64,000 nt of DNA, taken from positions 1,863,559 through 1,927,558 of the forward strand of contig MEFY01000002.1 in assembly GCA_001725325.1 (NCBI GenBank), in the 5' to 3' direction. This DNA is from Leifsonia sp. SCN 70-46. Lineage in GTDB: Bacteria; Actinomycetota; Actinomycetes; Actinomycetales; Microbacteriaceae. Shown here in pieces: positions 34,569 to 44,430 of this stretch. Each line of letters starts with the position of its first letter. The first letter of the stretch is position 1. The notes beneath the pieces were generated by a model that made no database searches, was not told the origin of the DNA, and worked only from the letters and a program-made list of their open reading frames with translations. The translations under genes and the position numbers were made by a program.

Positions 34569-35240
34569 ATGGACCTCCAGCTGCGTGACCGTGTCGTCCT
34601 CGTCGTCGGTGGCGAGGGCTTCATCGGCTCGGCCGTCGTCGCCCGGCTCCGCGAGGAGGGCGCGATGGTCATCCCGGCGTCCCGCCACACCGAAGACGGC
34701 ATCGTCATGGATGCCCGCGACGACGCCTCCGTCGCCGCCGGGGTCGCGCGGCTCCTCGAGGAGCACGGCCGCCTCGACGCCGTGGTCGTGACGGCCGCGC
34801 CGTCTGCCCAGACGCTGGACCCGTCCCGCAACTCCGACCCGGCTCAGGTCGCGGAGGCGCTCGACGCCAAGGCGCTCGCGTTCCTGCGCGTCGCCAACGC
34901 CGTCATCCCCGCCATGACGGCCGCGGGCTACGGCCGCCTCGTCGGCATCAGCGGCCAGAACGCCTTCATGACGGGCAACATCACGGGCTCGGTGCGCAAC
35001 GCAGCCCTCAACATCATCGGCAAGAACCTCGCCGACCAGCTCGCGGGCACCGGGGTCGCCGTCACGACCGTCAACCCCGGCATGGTCTACGAGCAGCCGT
35101 CGGCCGAGGTCGCCGCGGGACGCCCGGGGGAGTCGTCGCCCGACCAGATCGCGGCCCTCGTGGCGTTCCTGGTGTCACCGCTGTCGGCGGTCGCGGGGGA
35201 GTCGGTCGCCGTCGGGCACAGGGTGCTCGGAGTCGTGTAG
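34569..35240 (+). CDS. Short-chain dehydrogenase-like protein with atypical active site
   Basis: 223 residues. The N-terminal Rossmann motif is VVLVVGGEGFIGSAVVARLREEG (residues 9-31). The catalytic region reads LVGISGQNAFMTGNITGSVRNAALNIIGKNLADQL. The Ser-like position is present, but where classical SDRs have YxxxK the sequence has T(G)SVR, so the Tyr/Lys pair is lost. The later VNPGMVY matches the family. It may bind nucleotide without normal redox chemistry, or use a different mechanism. The gene runs up to tRNA-Gly. Confidence 0.8.
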   Translation: MDLQLRDRVVLVVGGEGFIGSAVVARLREEGAMVIPASRHTEDGIVMDARDDASVAAGVARLLEEHGRLDAVVVTAAPSAQTLDPSRNSDPAQVAEALDAKALAFLRVANAVIPAMTAAGYGRLVGISGQNAFMTGNITGSVRNAALNIIGKNLADQLAGTGVAVTTVNPGMVYEQPSAEVAAGRPGESSPDQIAALVAFLVSPLSAVAGESVAVGHRVLGVV

Positions 35241-35243
35241 TCG

Positions 35244-35314
35244 AGGGGATGACGGGAATCGAACCCGCGTAATCAGTTTGGAAGACTGAGGCTCTACCAT
35301 TGAGCTACATCCCC
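35244..35314 (-). tRNA. tRNA-Gly (anticodon TCC)
   Basis: Minus strand 5' to 3': acceptor GGGGATG pairs with CATCCCC, U8/A9 are in place, D-arm GCTC/GAGC, anticodon stem TCAGT/ACTGA with loop CTTCCAA giving anticodon TCC, and T-arm CGGG-TTCGATT-CCCG. The discriminator base is T as written. It has no encoded CCA. Confidence 0.95.
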
Positions 35315-35446
35315 GGAGGCCCGACGCGTCACGCCCGGCTACCGGAGAACACTGTACCCGACTCCCAGTGTGTGCTCTCGCGCCCGAGCTGTGCCACTCT
35401 TGTGCCAGCAGTGCAGACCCTGCACGTTTTTCCTCAGAAGGACCCC

Positions 35447-37330
35447 ATGAACAAGCCCTCCGCTGGCGAGCGTTTCCGCTACTGGTTCGACAACTGGATG
35501 GCGAAGGGCACGGTCGCCCTCATCGCCCTGCTCGGCATCGCGACGCTCGTCCTCGTGCTCGTCGTGTTCGGGCTCGTCGAGCTGTTCACCCTGTTCGGCG
35601 TCTACCCGAACGACGACCCCGAGACGAAGCCGCTCGACACCCTCTGGGGCAACCTCATGCGCACGCTCGACCCGGGCACCATGGGCGGCGACGAAGGATG
35701 GGTCTTCCGCCTGTTCATGCTGATCATCACGATCGGCGGCCTCATCATCGTGGCGAGCCTCATCGGCATCATCTCGGGCGCGTTCGACAGCAAGGTCGAA
35801 GACCTGCGCAAGGGCCGCTCGAAGGTGCTCGAGAGCGACCACACGCTCATCCTCGGCTGGAGCCCCAAGGTCTTCCCGATCATCAGCGAGATCGCCACGG
35901 CCAACGAGTCGCGCGGCAAGTCGTTCATCGTCGTCCTCGCCGACAAGGACAAGGTCGAGATGGAGGACGAGATCCTCGCGAAGGTCGGCAAGACCGGCAA
36001 GACGCGCGTCATCTGCCGCACGGGCGACCCGATGGACCTCACCGACCTCGACGTCGTGAACCCGTACACGGCGCGCAGCATCATCCTGCTCGCGCCCGAG
36101 GGCAGCCCCGACCCCGACTCCGACATCATCAAGACGGCCCTCGCGCTCACCAACAACCCGCGCCGCAAGGCGGAGCCGTACCACATCGTCGGCGAGATCG
36201 CGGACGAGGCGAACCTCGAGGCGGCGAACCTGGTCGGCCGCGACGAGGCCCACTGGGTGCTCGGCGCCGACCTCATCGGGCGCATCACCGTGCAGAGCTG
36301 CCGCCAGAGCGGCCTGAGCGTCGTCTACTCCGAGCTGCTCGACTTCGACGGCGACGAGATCTACTTCACCGAGCAGCCCTCCCTCTACGGCAAGAGCTAC
36401 TACGAGGCGCAGCTCAACTTCGTCGACTCCACGGTCATCGGCATGGTCAAGGCCGGCGTCGTGCAGCTCAACTGCACCGACAGCGCGATCTACGAGGCGG
36501 GCGACCAGCTGATCGTGATCGCCGAGGATGACAGCACCATCCGTCTCGCCACGCCCGGCGTTCCCGACGAGGCGTCGCTCAGCTCGAAGAAGGGCGCGAA
36601 GGCCAAGCCCGAGCGCACCCTCGTGCTCGGCTACAACACGGGCCTCTCGGGAATGCTGCGCGAGCTGCACGAGTACGTGCCCGCGGGCTCGCTCGTGACC
36701 GTGCTCGCCGACGTCGAGAAGCCCGACTTCCCCGCCTTCGCGAAGATGAAGGTCGAATTCCAGCGCGGGGATGCCACGAGCCGCAAGCTGCTCGACGCCC
36801 TCAAGGTCGAGTCGTACGACCACATCATCGTGCTCGCGTACCGCGACACGCTCGACGCGCAGCGCGCCGACAGCAAGACCCTCATCACGCTGCTCCAGCT
36901 GCGCGACATCGAGGAGCGCGCGGGCGTCGACCTCAACATCGTGAGCGAGATGCTCGACGACCGAAACCGCGAGCTCGCCGAGGTCACCAACGCAGACGAC
37001 TTCATCGTGAGCGACAAGCTCATCAGCCTCGCGCTCTCGCAGGTCTCCGAGAACCGCAAGCTCACCGAGGTCTTCGGCATGCTCTTCTCGGCCGACGGCC
37101 CCGAGGTCTACCTCAACGACGCCGACCTCTACGTCGCGGGCGGTGCCGAGGTCGACTTCTACACGGTGCTCGCCGGCGCCCGTCGGCGCGGGGAGACGGC
37201 GATCGGCTTCCGCGTGGCCGCCGACGCCCACAACGCCGCGGCCAACTACGGGGTGAGCGTGAACCCCAAGAAGTCCGACCGCGTGACGTTCGCTGCGGGC
37301 GACAAGGTCATAGTCCTCGCCGAGGACTGA
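35447..37330 (+). CDS. CASTOR/POLLUX-like ion channel
   Basis: 627 residues from ATG 35447 with an AGAAGG upstream. Two membrane helices flank a pore-like segment: GTVALIALLGIATLVLVLVVFGLVELFTLFG, then TLWGNLMRTLDPGTMGGDEGW and VFRLFMLIITIGGLIIVASLIGIISGAF. This matches the CASTOR/POLLUX-related family. A long soluble RCK/TrkA-N-like region follows (SDHTLILGWSPKVFPIISEIA near 130 and ERTLVLGYNTGLSGMLRELHEY near 385, two nucleotide-binding repeats). Such channels conduct K+ or Ca2+ in plants; the bacterial substrate is unknown. The gene lies between tRNA-Gly and tRNA-Pro. Confidence 0.85.
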   Translation: MNKPSAGERFRYWFDNWMAKGTVALIALLGIATLVLVLVVFGLVELFTLFGVYPNDDPETKPLDTLWGNLMRTLDPGTMGGDEGWVFRLFMLIITIGGLIIVASLIGIISGAFDSKVEDLRKGRSKVLESDHTLILGWSPKVFPIISEIATANESRGKSFIVVLADKDKVEMEDEILAKVGKTGKTRVICRTGDPMDLTDLDVVNPYTARSIILLAPEGSPDPDSDIIKTALALTNNPRRKAEPYHIVGEIADEANLEAANLVGRDEAHWVLGADLIGRITVQSCRQSGLSVVYSELLDFDGDEIYFTEQPSLYGKSYYEAQLNFVDSTVIGMVKAGVVQLNCTDSAIYEAGDQLIVIAEDDSTIRLATPGVPDEASLSSKKGAKAKPERTLVLGYNTGLSGMLRELHEYVPAGSLVTVLADVEKPDFPAFAKMKVEFQRGDATSRKLLDALKVESYDHIIVLAYRDTLDAQRADSKTLITLLQLRDIEERAGVDLNIVSEMLDDRNRELAEVTNADDFIVSDKLISLALSQVSENRKLTEVFGMLFSADGPEVYLNDADLYVAGGAEVDFYTVLAGARRRGETAIGFRVAADAHNAAANYGVSVNPKKSDRVTFAAGDKVIVLAED

Positions 37331-37348
37331 ACTTCCGCGTCGGGTGGG

Positions 37349-37354
37349 TAGACT
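37349..37354 (+). promoter_or_regulatory. -10 box TAGACT for tRNA-Pro
   Basis: TAGACT lies 36 nt before the tRNA-Pro 5' end, the only promoter-like box in this gap. No clear -35 is visible. Confidence 0.4.
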
Positions 37355-37389
37355 TACCGAGGCCTTTTCGCGGCCGATCAGCCGTAGCG

Positions 37390-37463
37390 CGGGGCGTAGC
37401 TCAGCTTGGTAGAGCGCTCGGTTTGGGACCGAGAGGCCGCAGGTTCGAATCCTGTCGCCCCGA
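37390..37463 (+). tRNA. tRNA-Pro (anticodon TGG)
   Basis: Acceptor CGGGGCG pairs with CGCCCCG, discriminator A. D-arm GCTC...GAGC, anticodon stem CTCGG/CCGAG around the loop TTTGGGA give anticodon TGG. T-arm CAGG-TTCGAAT-CCTG follows. The trigger factor gene begins 39 nt downstream. Confidence 0.95.
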
Positions 37464-37502
37464 CGTAAGACTTTCGCATCAACACACAACAGGAGAACCT
37501 TC

Positions 37503-38915
37503 GTGAAGACCACCGTTGAGAAGCTGACCCCCACGCGCGTCAAGCTCAACATCTCTGTGACCCCCGACGAGCTCAAGCCGAGCATCCAGCACGCCTACGA
37601 GCACATCGGCTCGCAGGTCAACATCCCCGGCTTCCGCAAGGGCAAGGTTCCGCCGCAGCTCATCGACCAGCGCGTCGGCCGCGAAGAGGTGCTCAACCAC
37701 GCCGTGAGCGACGGCCTCGACAAGTTCTACCGCCAGGCGGTCACCGAGGAGAACATCCGCGTGCTCGGCCGTCCCGAGGCGGACGTCACCGCGTGGCCCG
37801 AGGTCAAGGACTTCTCCGGCGACCTGCAGATCTCGGTGGAGGTCGACGTGCGCCCCGAGTTCACGATGCCCAAGCTCGAGGGCCTCAAGCTCACCGTCGA
37901 CGCCGTCGAGGTGTCGGCCGACGACGTCAAGGACGAGCTCGACGCCCTGCGCAGCCGCTTCGGCACGCTCGTGACCGTCGACCGCCCCGCCAAGAAGGGC
38001 GACTTCGTGCAGCTCGACCTCGTCGCCAAGATCGGCGACCTCGAGGTCGACAGCGCCACGGGCATCTCGTACGAGCTCGGCTCCGGCGAGCTCATCGAGG
38101 GCATCGACGAGGCCGTCGAGTCGCTCACGGCCGACGAGAGCACGACCTTCGAGTCGGTGCTGCTCGGCGGCGACCACGAGGGCGAGACGGCGCTCATCAG
38201 CGTCACCGTGCTCGCGGTCAAGGAGCGCGAGCTGCCCGAGGCCGACGACGACTTCGCGCAGATGGCGAGCCAGTTCGACACCATCAAGGAGCTCAAGGCC
38301 GACATCAAGGAGCAGGTCGAGCGCTCGAAGGTCTTCGGCCAGGGCGCCCAGGCGCGCGACCAGATCGTCGACGAGCTGCTGAAGTCCGTCGACATCCCCG
38401 TGCCCGCCAAGCTCGTCGAGGACGAGGTGCACCGCCACCTGGAGAACGAGGGCCGCCTCGAGGACGACACGCACCGCGCCGAGGTCACCGAGTCGAGCGA
38501 GAAGACGTTCCGCACCCAGATCCTCCTCGACGCGATCGTCGAGCAGGAGGAGGTCAAGGTCACCCAGAACGAGCTCACGACCTACCTCGTGCAGGCCGCG
38601 GCGCAGTACGGCATGGAGCCGGGCGAGTTCATCCAGGTGCTCGACAAGAACGGCCAGATCCCCGGCATGGTCGCCGAGGTCGCGCGCGTGAAGGCCCTCG
38701 CGGTCGTGCTCGACAAGGCGAAGGTCGTCGACAACAAGGGCAAGGATGTCGACGTCTCGGCGTTCACCGCGACGGCGCTCGCGACCGACGACCAGTCGGA
38801 CGAGATCACGGCGGCCGACCTGCAGGGCTCGCCCGATTCGCACGGCACCGGTTCCGCGAAGGACGGCCACGGCCGCAAGCCGGGCCACGAGCACTACGGC
38901 CACGACCACAAGTAG
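37503..38915 (+). CDS. tig: Trigger factor (ribosome-associated prolyl isomerase and chaperone)
   Basis: 470 residues. The N-terminal ribosome-binding domain contains the docking loop [18 protein letters not shown] (residues 41-58, GFRxGxxP). The FKBP-type PPIase domain lies at about 160-230 ([44 protein letters not shown]). The C-terminal chaperone arms follow, ending in a His-rich tail ([15 protein letters not shown]). The start is GTG 37503 with a GGAG upstream. It is co-directional with clpP1-clpP2 and followed by a hairpin. Confidence 0.96.
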   Translation: MKTTVEKLTPTRVKLNISVTPDELKPSIQHAYEHIGSQVNIPGFRKGKVPPQLIDQRVGREEVLNHAVSDGLDKFYRQAVTEENIRVLGRPEADVTAWPEVKDFSGDLQISVEVDVRPEFTMPKLEGLKLTVDAVEVSADDVKDELDALRSRFGTLVTVDRPAKKGDFVQLDLVAKIGDLEVDSATGISYELGSGELIEGIDEAVESLTADESTTFESVLLGGDHEGETALISVTVLAVKERELPEADDDFAQMASQFDTIKELKADIKEQVERSKVFGQGAQARDQIVDELLKSVDIPVPAKLVEDEVHRHLENEGRLEDDTHRAEVTESSEKTFRTQILLDAIVEQEEVKVTQNELTTYLVQAAAQYGMEPGEFIQVLDKNGQIPGMVAEVARVKALAVVLDKAKVVDNKGKDVDVSAFTATALATDDQSDEITAADLQGSPDSHGTGSAKDGHGRKPGHEHYGHDHK

Positions 38916-38926
38916 CAGCATCCGAT

Positions 38927-38956
38927 GAACGGCCGTCCCGCGAGGGGCGGCCGTTC
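38927..38956. terminator. Terminator hairpin after tig
   Basis: GAACGGCCGTCCC (38927-38939) pairs with GGGGCGGCCGTTC (38944-38956) with one G-T wobble and a GCGA tetraloop. It ends tig and also faces the minus-strand TPR gene, so it is probably bidirectional. Confidence 0.75.
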
Positions 38957-38961
38957 TCGTC

Positions 38962-39450
38962 TCAGGGCTCCAGCAGCTCCACGGCGTAGCTGCGCACGGA
39001 CGCCGCGTAGAACGGCAGGTAGTCGGCGAGAGCCGCGAGGGCGACGGACGCGCCCTGCCGCTCGTCGCCGCGGCTCACGAGCGCGAGGGCGAGGAAGGCG
39101 GCGCTCGGGCCCGTCCACTCGTCGGACGGGTGGTCGTGGAGGTTCTGCTCGAGCATCCTCACCGACTCCTCGGCGCGGCCCAGGTTGCGGAGCGTGCTCG
39201 CGAGCTGGATGACCGCCCGTGGCCGCACCTGCTCGTCGAGCCCGAGCTCGAGGGCGCGCCGGTAGAGGGGCTCCGCCTCCTGCTCGCGGCCCGCGTAGTC
39301 GCGGGCGGACGCGGTCTCGAACACGGCCGCGGCGTCGTCGGGCCCGTGCTCGGCCGCGAGCGCGTCGATCGCCGCGACGAGGTCGTCGTCGGCGAGGTCG
39401 GCGGCCGACGCCCACACGGCGCTGACCCGCTCGGCCCAGTCGTGCCGCAC
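38962..39450 (-). CDS. Tetratricopeptide-repeat protein (TPR_5-like)
   Basis: 162 residues from GTG 39450, starting one base after the TAG of the small gene before it. A TPR-like helical repeat is clear: AGREQEAEPLYRRALELGLDEQVRPRAVIQLASTLRNLGRAEESVRMLEQNLHDHP (residues 66-121), followed by AFLALALVSRGDERQGASVALAALADYL. It should mediate protein contacts in the cytoplasm. It is coupled to the 54-residue CxxC protein encoded upstream. A chaperone-related role next to tig is only a guess. Confidence 0.8.
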   Translation of the reverse strand: MRHDWAERVSAVWASAADLADDDLVAAIDALAAEHGPDDAAAVFETASARDYAGREQEAEPLYRRALELGLDEQVRPRAVIQLASTLRNLGRAEESVRMLEQNLHDHPSDEWTGPSAAFLALALVSRGDERQGASVALAALADYLPFYAASVRSYAVELLEP

Positions 39451-39451
39451 G

Positions 39452-39616
39452 CTAGGAGGCCCGCGCCACCTCGGCGCGGCGCGCGGCGGTGGCGCAGTCG
39501 TGCGCCTGCTCCCACGCGAACGCCAGGAAGGAGCTCGTCTCGATGGGGCCGGTCTCGCCGCAGTCGGCGCAGTACGGCTCGTAGGCGACGAGCTCGCGGA
39601 TGTCGATGTCTGCCAT
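39452..39616 (-). CDS. Small CxxC protein
   Basis: 54 residues (MADIDIRELVAYEPYCADCGETGPIE...). A CADC pair at residues 16-19 and a single later Cys/His (AHDCATAA) could bind a metal. The frame ends with a TAG one base before the TPR gene's GTG, and codon use matches neighbours. The pairing suggests a real coupled gene. The function is unknown. Confidence 0.6.
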   Translation of the reverse strand: MADIDIRELVAYEPYCADCGETGPIETSSFLAFAWEQAHDCATAARRAEVARAS

Positions 39617-39708
39617 GTACCCATGGTCTCCCCGGCCGCCGACATCGGCGCCGCGCCACGCGGACTCTGCCCACGGCGAACATGGGCATCCGGCCGAACG
39701 CGCTCCGA

Positions 39709-39727
39709 TAGATTCGTCACCAAGCGA
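39709..39727 (+). promoter_or_regulatory. clpP1 promoter with a ClgR-like half-site pair
   Basis: TAGATT (39709-39714) is the best -10. TTCG (39713-39716) and GCGA (39724-39727) form an imperfect inverted pair overlapping it, similar in feel to ClgR sites upstream of actinobacterial clpP1P2. The spacing does not match the published consensus exactly, so this is weak. Confidence 0.3.
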
Positions 39728-39753
39728 TAACTACGAATATGGAGCGCACAACA

Positions 39754-40347
39754 ATGGCCCAACCGGCATTGGTCTCGAGCATCTTCGACCAACTCCTCAA
39801 GGACCGCATCATCTGGCTCGGCTCAGAGGTGCGTGACGAGAACGCCAACGAGATCTGCGCGAAGATCCTGCTGCTGGCGGCAGAGGACCCGAAGCGCGAC
39901 ATCTTCCTCTACATCAACTCGCCCGGCGGCTCGATCACCGCGGGCATGGCGATCTACGACACGATGAAGTTCGTGCCCAACGACATCGTCACGGTGGGCA
40001 TCGGCCTCGCGGCCTCGATGGGGCAGTTCCTGCTCTCGTCGGGCACGAAGGGCAAGCGCTACATCACGCCCAACGCGCGCGTGCTGCTGCACCAGCCGTC
40101 GGGCGGCTTCGGCGGAACCTCCGCCGACATCCAGACCCAGGCCGGCGTCATCCTCGACATGAAGAAGCGCATGGCGGAGCTGACGGCGGAGCAGACGGGC
40201 AAGTCGGTCGAGCAGATCCTCATCGACAACGACCGCGACAACTGGTTCTCGGCGCAGCAGGCGCTCGAGTACGGGTTCGTCGACCACCTGCGGGAGTTCG
40301 CGTCCGACGTGGTCGGCGGCGGCGGCACCAAGGACTCGAGCAAGTAA
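39754..40347 (+). CDS. clpP1: ATP-dependent Clp protease proteolytic subunit 1
   Basis: 197 residues. I chose ATG 39754 ([20 protein letters not shown]) because a GGAG lies 9 nt upstream and the family starts this way; an ATG 15 nt earlier is possible. The catalytic Ser is in [16 protein letters not shown], the His in [13 protein letters not shown], and the Asp lies in the later NDRDNW region. ClpP1 and ClpP2 form a mixed tetradecamer, essential in many actinobacteria, fed by ClpX encoded 2.1 kb downstream. Confidence 0.95.
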   Translation: MAQPALVSSIFDQLLKDRIIWLGSEVRDENANEICAKILLLAAEDPKRDIFLYINSPGGSITAGMAIYDTMKFVPNDIVTVGIGLAASMGQFLLSSGTKGKRYITPNARVLLHQPSGGFGGTSADIQTQAGVILDMKKRMAELTAEQTGKSVEQILIDNDRDNWFSAQQALEYGFVDHLREFASDVVGGGGTKDSSK

Positions 40348-40358
40348 GGGACCCGGAC

Positions 40359-41018
40359 ATGACCAACTACGACTTCGGCGGACTGGCCAAGAGCCCCGAC
40401 TCCCGCTACATCCTGCCCACGTTCGAGGAGCGCACCGCCTACGGCTACAAGCGCCAGGACCCGTACGCGAAGCTCTTCGAGGACCGCATCATCTTCCTCG
40501 GCGTGCAGATCGACGACGCCTCGGCCGACGACGTCATGGCCCAGCTCCTCGTGCTCGAGAGCCAGGACCCCGACCGCGACATCGTGATGTACATCAACTC
40601 GCCCGGTGGCTCGTTCACCGCGATGACGGCGATCTACGACACGATGCAGTACATCCGCCCGCACATCCAGACCGTCGTGCTCGGCCAGGCGGCCTCCGCC
40701 GCCGCGGTCATCACGGCGGGCGGCACGAAGGGCAAGCGCCTCGCGCTGCCCAACGCGCGCATCCTCATCCACCAGCCGTCGGGCGGCTCGGAGGGCTCGA
40801 GCCAGGCGTCGGACATCGAGATCCAGGCGCGCGAGATCCTGCGCATGCGCGAGTGGCTCGAGGAGACGCTCGCGCTGCACTCGAACCGCACCGCGGAGGA
40901 GGTCCACAAGGACATCGACCGCGACAAGATCCTGGGCGCTGAGGAGGCCGTCGAGTACGGCCTCATCGACCAGGTGCTCACGAGCCGCAAGAACCTGCCG
41001 GCGCTCACCGCCAAGTAG
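40359..41018 (+). CDS. clpP2: ATP-dependent Clp protease proteolytic subunit 2
   Basis: 219 residues, starting 11 nt after clpP1. The catalytic Ser is in LGQAASAAAVITAGG and the His in RILIHQPSGGSEGSSQASD, while the Asp lies in DIDRDKILGAEEAVEYGLIDQVL. A longer N-terminal region (MTNYDFGGLAKSPDSRYILPTF) is typical of actinobacterial ClpP2. It pairs with ClpP1 in one protease chamber. A GCGA-tetraloop hairpin ends the operon. Confidence 0.95.
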   Translation: MTNYDFGGLAKSPDSRYILPTFEERTAYGYKRQDPYAKLFEDRIIFLGVQIDDASADDVMAQLLVLESQDPDRDIVMYINSPGGSFTAMTAIYDTMQYIRPHIQTVVLGQAASAAAVITAGGTKGKRLALPNARILIHQPSGGSEGSSQASDIEIQAREILRMREWLEETLALHSNRTAEEVHKDIDRDKILGAEEAVEYGLIDQVLTSRKNLPALTAK

Positions 41019-41028
41019 GTCTGAACGA

Positions 41029-41060
41029 AGAAGGCCCGGTCCGCGAGGACCGGGCCTTCT
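41029..41060. terminator. Terminator hairpin after clpP1-clpP2
   Basis: AGAAGGCCCGGTCC (41029-41042) pairs perfectly with GGACCGGGCCTTCT (41047-41060) around a GCGA tetraloop. It serves both clpP2 and the convergent CopC-like gene ending at 41070. Confidence 0.85.
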
Positions 41061-41069
41061 CGCGTTTCG

Positions 41070-41657
41070 CTACTTCCTGCGCCGCGTGACCACGAGGAAC
41101 GTCACGAGGGCAGCCGCGAGCACCGCCGCGATCGCGCCGCCGATCCACAGCACGTCGCCGAGGTCCGCGTTGCCGCGCACCTCCTGCGGCGGCGAGGATG
41201 CCGCGGGCTCCTCGGCGGCGTTCCCGCAGGTGGCGGGGCTCGCCGCACCTGCCGCGGGCTCCACGCCCTCGGCAGGAGCCCACGTGAAGTCGACCTCGCC
41301 CGACACCGTGTGGCCGTCCTCCGACACGAGCTGCCACAGCAGCACGTAGTCGCCGGCGGCGCCGAGCGCCGGGGCGGCCTCCGAGAGCGTCGGGCCCTCG
41401 ACGGTGACGCAGCCGTCGCCGTAGTAGCGGCCGTCGGCATCCCTGACCTCCAGGGCGAAGCCCGCGACGCCGTCGAGGGCGAGGAGGGGTCCGTTTGTGG
41501 TCACCGAGAACCGGTCGGGCAGCTCCGTGATCGTGGAGCCCTGCTCGGGCGTCGACGACACGAGGTAGTTGTGCGCCTGCGCCGGGGCGGCGAGCCCCAG
41601 CACAGACGCGGCAACGACCACGGCGCCGAGCGCCGCGAGGCGGAGCGGCGTGGTCAT
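41070..41657 (-). CDS. CopC-domain copper protein
   Basis: 195 residues. A signal peptide MTTPLRLAALGAVVVAASVLGLAAPAQA precedes the mature start HNYLVSSTPEQGSTI, in which the first His is the copper-binding residue typical of CopC. The domain continues through YVLLWQLVSEDGHTVSGEVDFTWAPAE with the second conserved His. A low-complexity linker and a C-terminal membrane helix LWIGGAIAAVLAAALVTFLVV with an RRRK anchor follow. It would be a surface copper carrier. It follows YcnI by 3 nt and is expressed with it. Confidence 0.88.
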   Translation of the reverse strand: MTTPLRLAALGAVVVAASVLGLAAPAQAHNYLVSSTPEQGSTITELPDRFSVTTNGPLLALDGVAGFALEVRDADGRYYGDGCVTVEGPTLSEAAPALGAAGDYVLLWQLVSEDGHTVSGEVDFTWAPAEGVEPAAGAASPATCGNAAEEPAASSPPQEVRGNADLGDVLWIGGAIAAVLAAALVTFLVVTRRRK

Positions 41658-41660
41658 CGT

Positions 41661-42365
41661 CTACTCCGCGCTGGGCTTGCGGCGGGCGGTGAGGCCCACG
41701 ACGAGTCCGATGGCGCCGAGCACGAGGCCGCCGATGCCGAGGCCGCGCGCGAGCACGTCGTCGCCCGCGGCGGGGGACTCGGTCGCGGTCACCGTCGCGT
41801 CGTCGTCATCCTCTGCCCCACCCGCGTGGTGGTCGGCGGCGGGGGCGTCGTTGACGAAGAGCACGGGGGCGGGATGCTCCGCGCCGTCCTCCGTCTGGTC
41901 CCAGGCGACGACCGTGCCGTCGGTGTAGGTCTGGGCCACCGGGAGGACGATGGATCCCGTGTCGGGCACGGGGCCCACGGAGAGCGGGAACAGCACGAGC
42001 TGGCCGTCGGTGATGCCGACGCCGTCGTCCGCGGTCCACGTGACGGTGGTCACGGCCTCGGTGACGGTGCCGCCCTCCGCCTCGACGGGGGTGTCGAGGG
42101 TCGTGCGGGTGAGCTCGGTGGTCCAGCCCGCCACGGGCACGTAGCTCACGTAGGCGAACGGCGTGTCGGACGGGAGGGTGACCTCGACCTTCGTCGTGCT
42201 CTCGGTGGCCGACTCGTTGGGCACCTTGAAGGTGAGAAGCGTGAACGAGCCGGCGGCGGCGGTGTTGCCGTCGAGGGTCACGTGCGCGCTCGCGGCGAGC
42301 GGCGCCGCGAGGGCGAGGGTGGTGCCGGCGGCGAGCGCGACGGCGGTACGGGCAAAGCGGTTCAT
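41661..42365 (-). CDS. YcnI-family DUF1775 protein
   Basis: 234 residues from ATG 42365 with GAAGGA upstream. Signal peptide MNRFARTAVALAAGTTLALAAPLAASA precedes HVTLDGNTAAAGSFTLLTFKVPNESATESTTKVEV (mature start with His). The late helix LARGLGIGGLVLGAIGLVVGLTARRK anchors it. YcnI domains bind copper through the N-terminal His and neighbouring acidic/Trp residues and are paired with CopC/CopD proteins. The gene is in a three-gene minus-strand copper-like operon. Confidence 0.88.
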   Translation of the reverse strand: MNRFARTAVALAAGTTLALAAPLAASAHVTLDGNTAAAGSFTLLTFKVPNESATESTTKVEVTLPSDTPFAYVSYVPVAGWTTELTRTTLDTPVEAEGGTVTEAVTTVTWTADDGVGITDGQLVLFPLSVGPVPDTGSIVLPVAQTYTDGTVVAWDQTEDGAEHPAPVLFVNDAPAADHHAGGAEDDDDATVTATESPAAGDDVLARGLGIGGLVLGAIGLVVGLTARRKPSAE

Positions 42366-42421
42366 GAGATGTCCTTCGATGAGTTGTGACGTGGATGCTG
42401 CTGGTGAGTGCTGCGGCGCTG

Positions 42422-42994
42422 TTACGCCGTCAGCCCCACGGGCGGCCCACGGTGCGTCATCGGGGACAGGAGGAGGGCGAGATCCCTCGGGACGAACCGG
42501 CGCTCGACAGCCACGACGGGCCGCGGCACCTCGACGACGGGGACGACCACCCACACGAGGCGGGCGAGCAGGAGGCGCGCGGTGCCGAGCACTCCCCAGA
42601 AGGACTGCTCGCCGAAGCGCACGGCCACGACGGTGATGACGGCCGCGACGGCGTGGGCCGCCCACATCGTGGGTGCGCCGTGGGCGTGGAGCGCCGTCGC
42701 ATCCATGGCGCCCATGTCGTGCTGCACGGCGATGGGCGTGCCGAGGCCGGAGAAGAGGGCGTGGAACAGGAACTGGCTCAGGCCGATGCCGACCGCGAGG
42801 CGCCAGAGGGAGAGTGCGCGGCCCGTGAGCATCGTGCACACGGCGAGCGAGATGACGAGCGAGACGCCCACGCCGAACCACGACGGGGTCTCGCCGCCCG
42901 CGAGCCAGTGCGAGAAGGCGGCCACGAAGGTGGCGACGGACGCCGCGGCGGATCCGCGTGCCACGCGCGCCCACCTGGTGTCCATGTCGTCCAT
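42422..42994 (-). CDS. Polytopic membrane protein with a His/Met-rich loop, first gene of the YcnI/CopC group
   Basis: 190 residues from ATG 42994 (ATG 42985 is also possible). About four hydrophobic helices are visible: [60 protein letters not shown] and [20 protein letters not shown]. Between helices 3 and 4 lies [20 protein letters not shown], rich in His and Met, which could bind copper. The C-terminus carries [17 protein letters not shown] and a tail ending [13 protein letters not shown]. It lies 56 bp upstream of the YcnI gene on the same strand, so a copper-linked role is inferred. Confidence 0.75.
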   Translation of the reverse strand: MDDMDTRWARVARGSAAASVATFVAAFSHWLAGGETPSWFGVGVSLVISLAVCTMLTGRALSLWRLAVGIGLSQFLFHALFSGLGTPIAVQHDMGAMDATALHAHGAPTMWAAHAVAAVITVVAVRFGEQSFWGVLGTARLLLARLVWVVVPVVEVPRPVVAVERRFVPRDLALLLSPMTHRGPPVGLTA

Positions 42995-43149
42995 TCTGCC
43001 GCAGGTGGTTCGTCGCATCTGCCGTGGGCAGATTGCGCCGCGCCGCGCCACGACATGTGGGTGGCGATGCCCACCACCGTCGCCGTATCGGGTTAGGCTC
43101 GATCAAGCCCGCATGCGCCGGGCGTCCGCCGCGGAGAGGATCGACAGAG

Positions 43150-44426
<1,277 letters not shown>

Positions 44427-44430
<4 letters not shown>

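Noticed and set aside
43094-43149. TAGGCT before clpX as a leaderless promoter
   Set aside because: The box lies about 50 nt upstream of the ATG, so clpX would have a leader; it was kept only as a probable -10.
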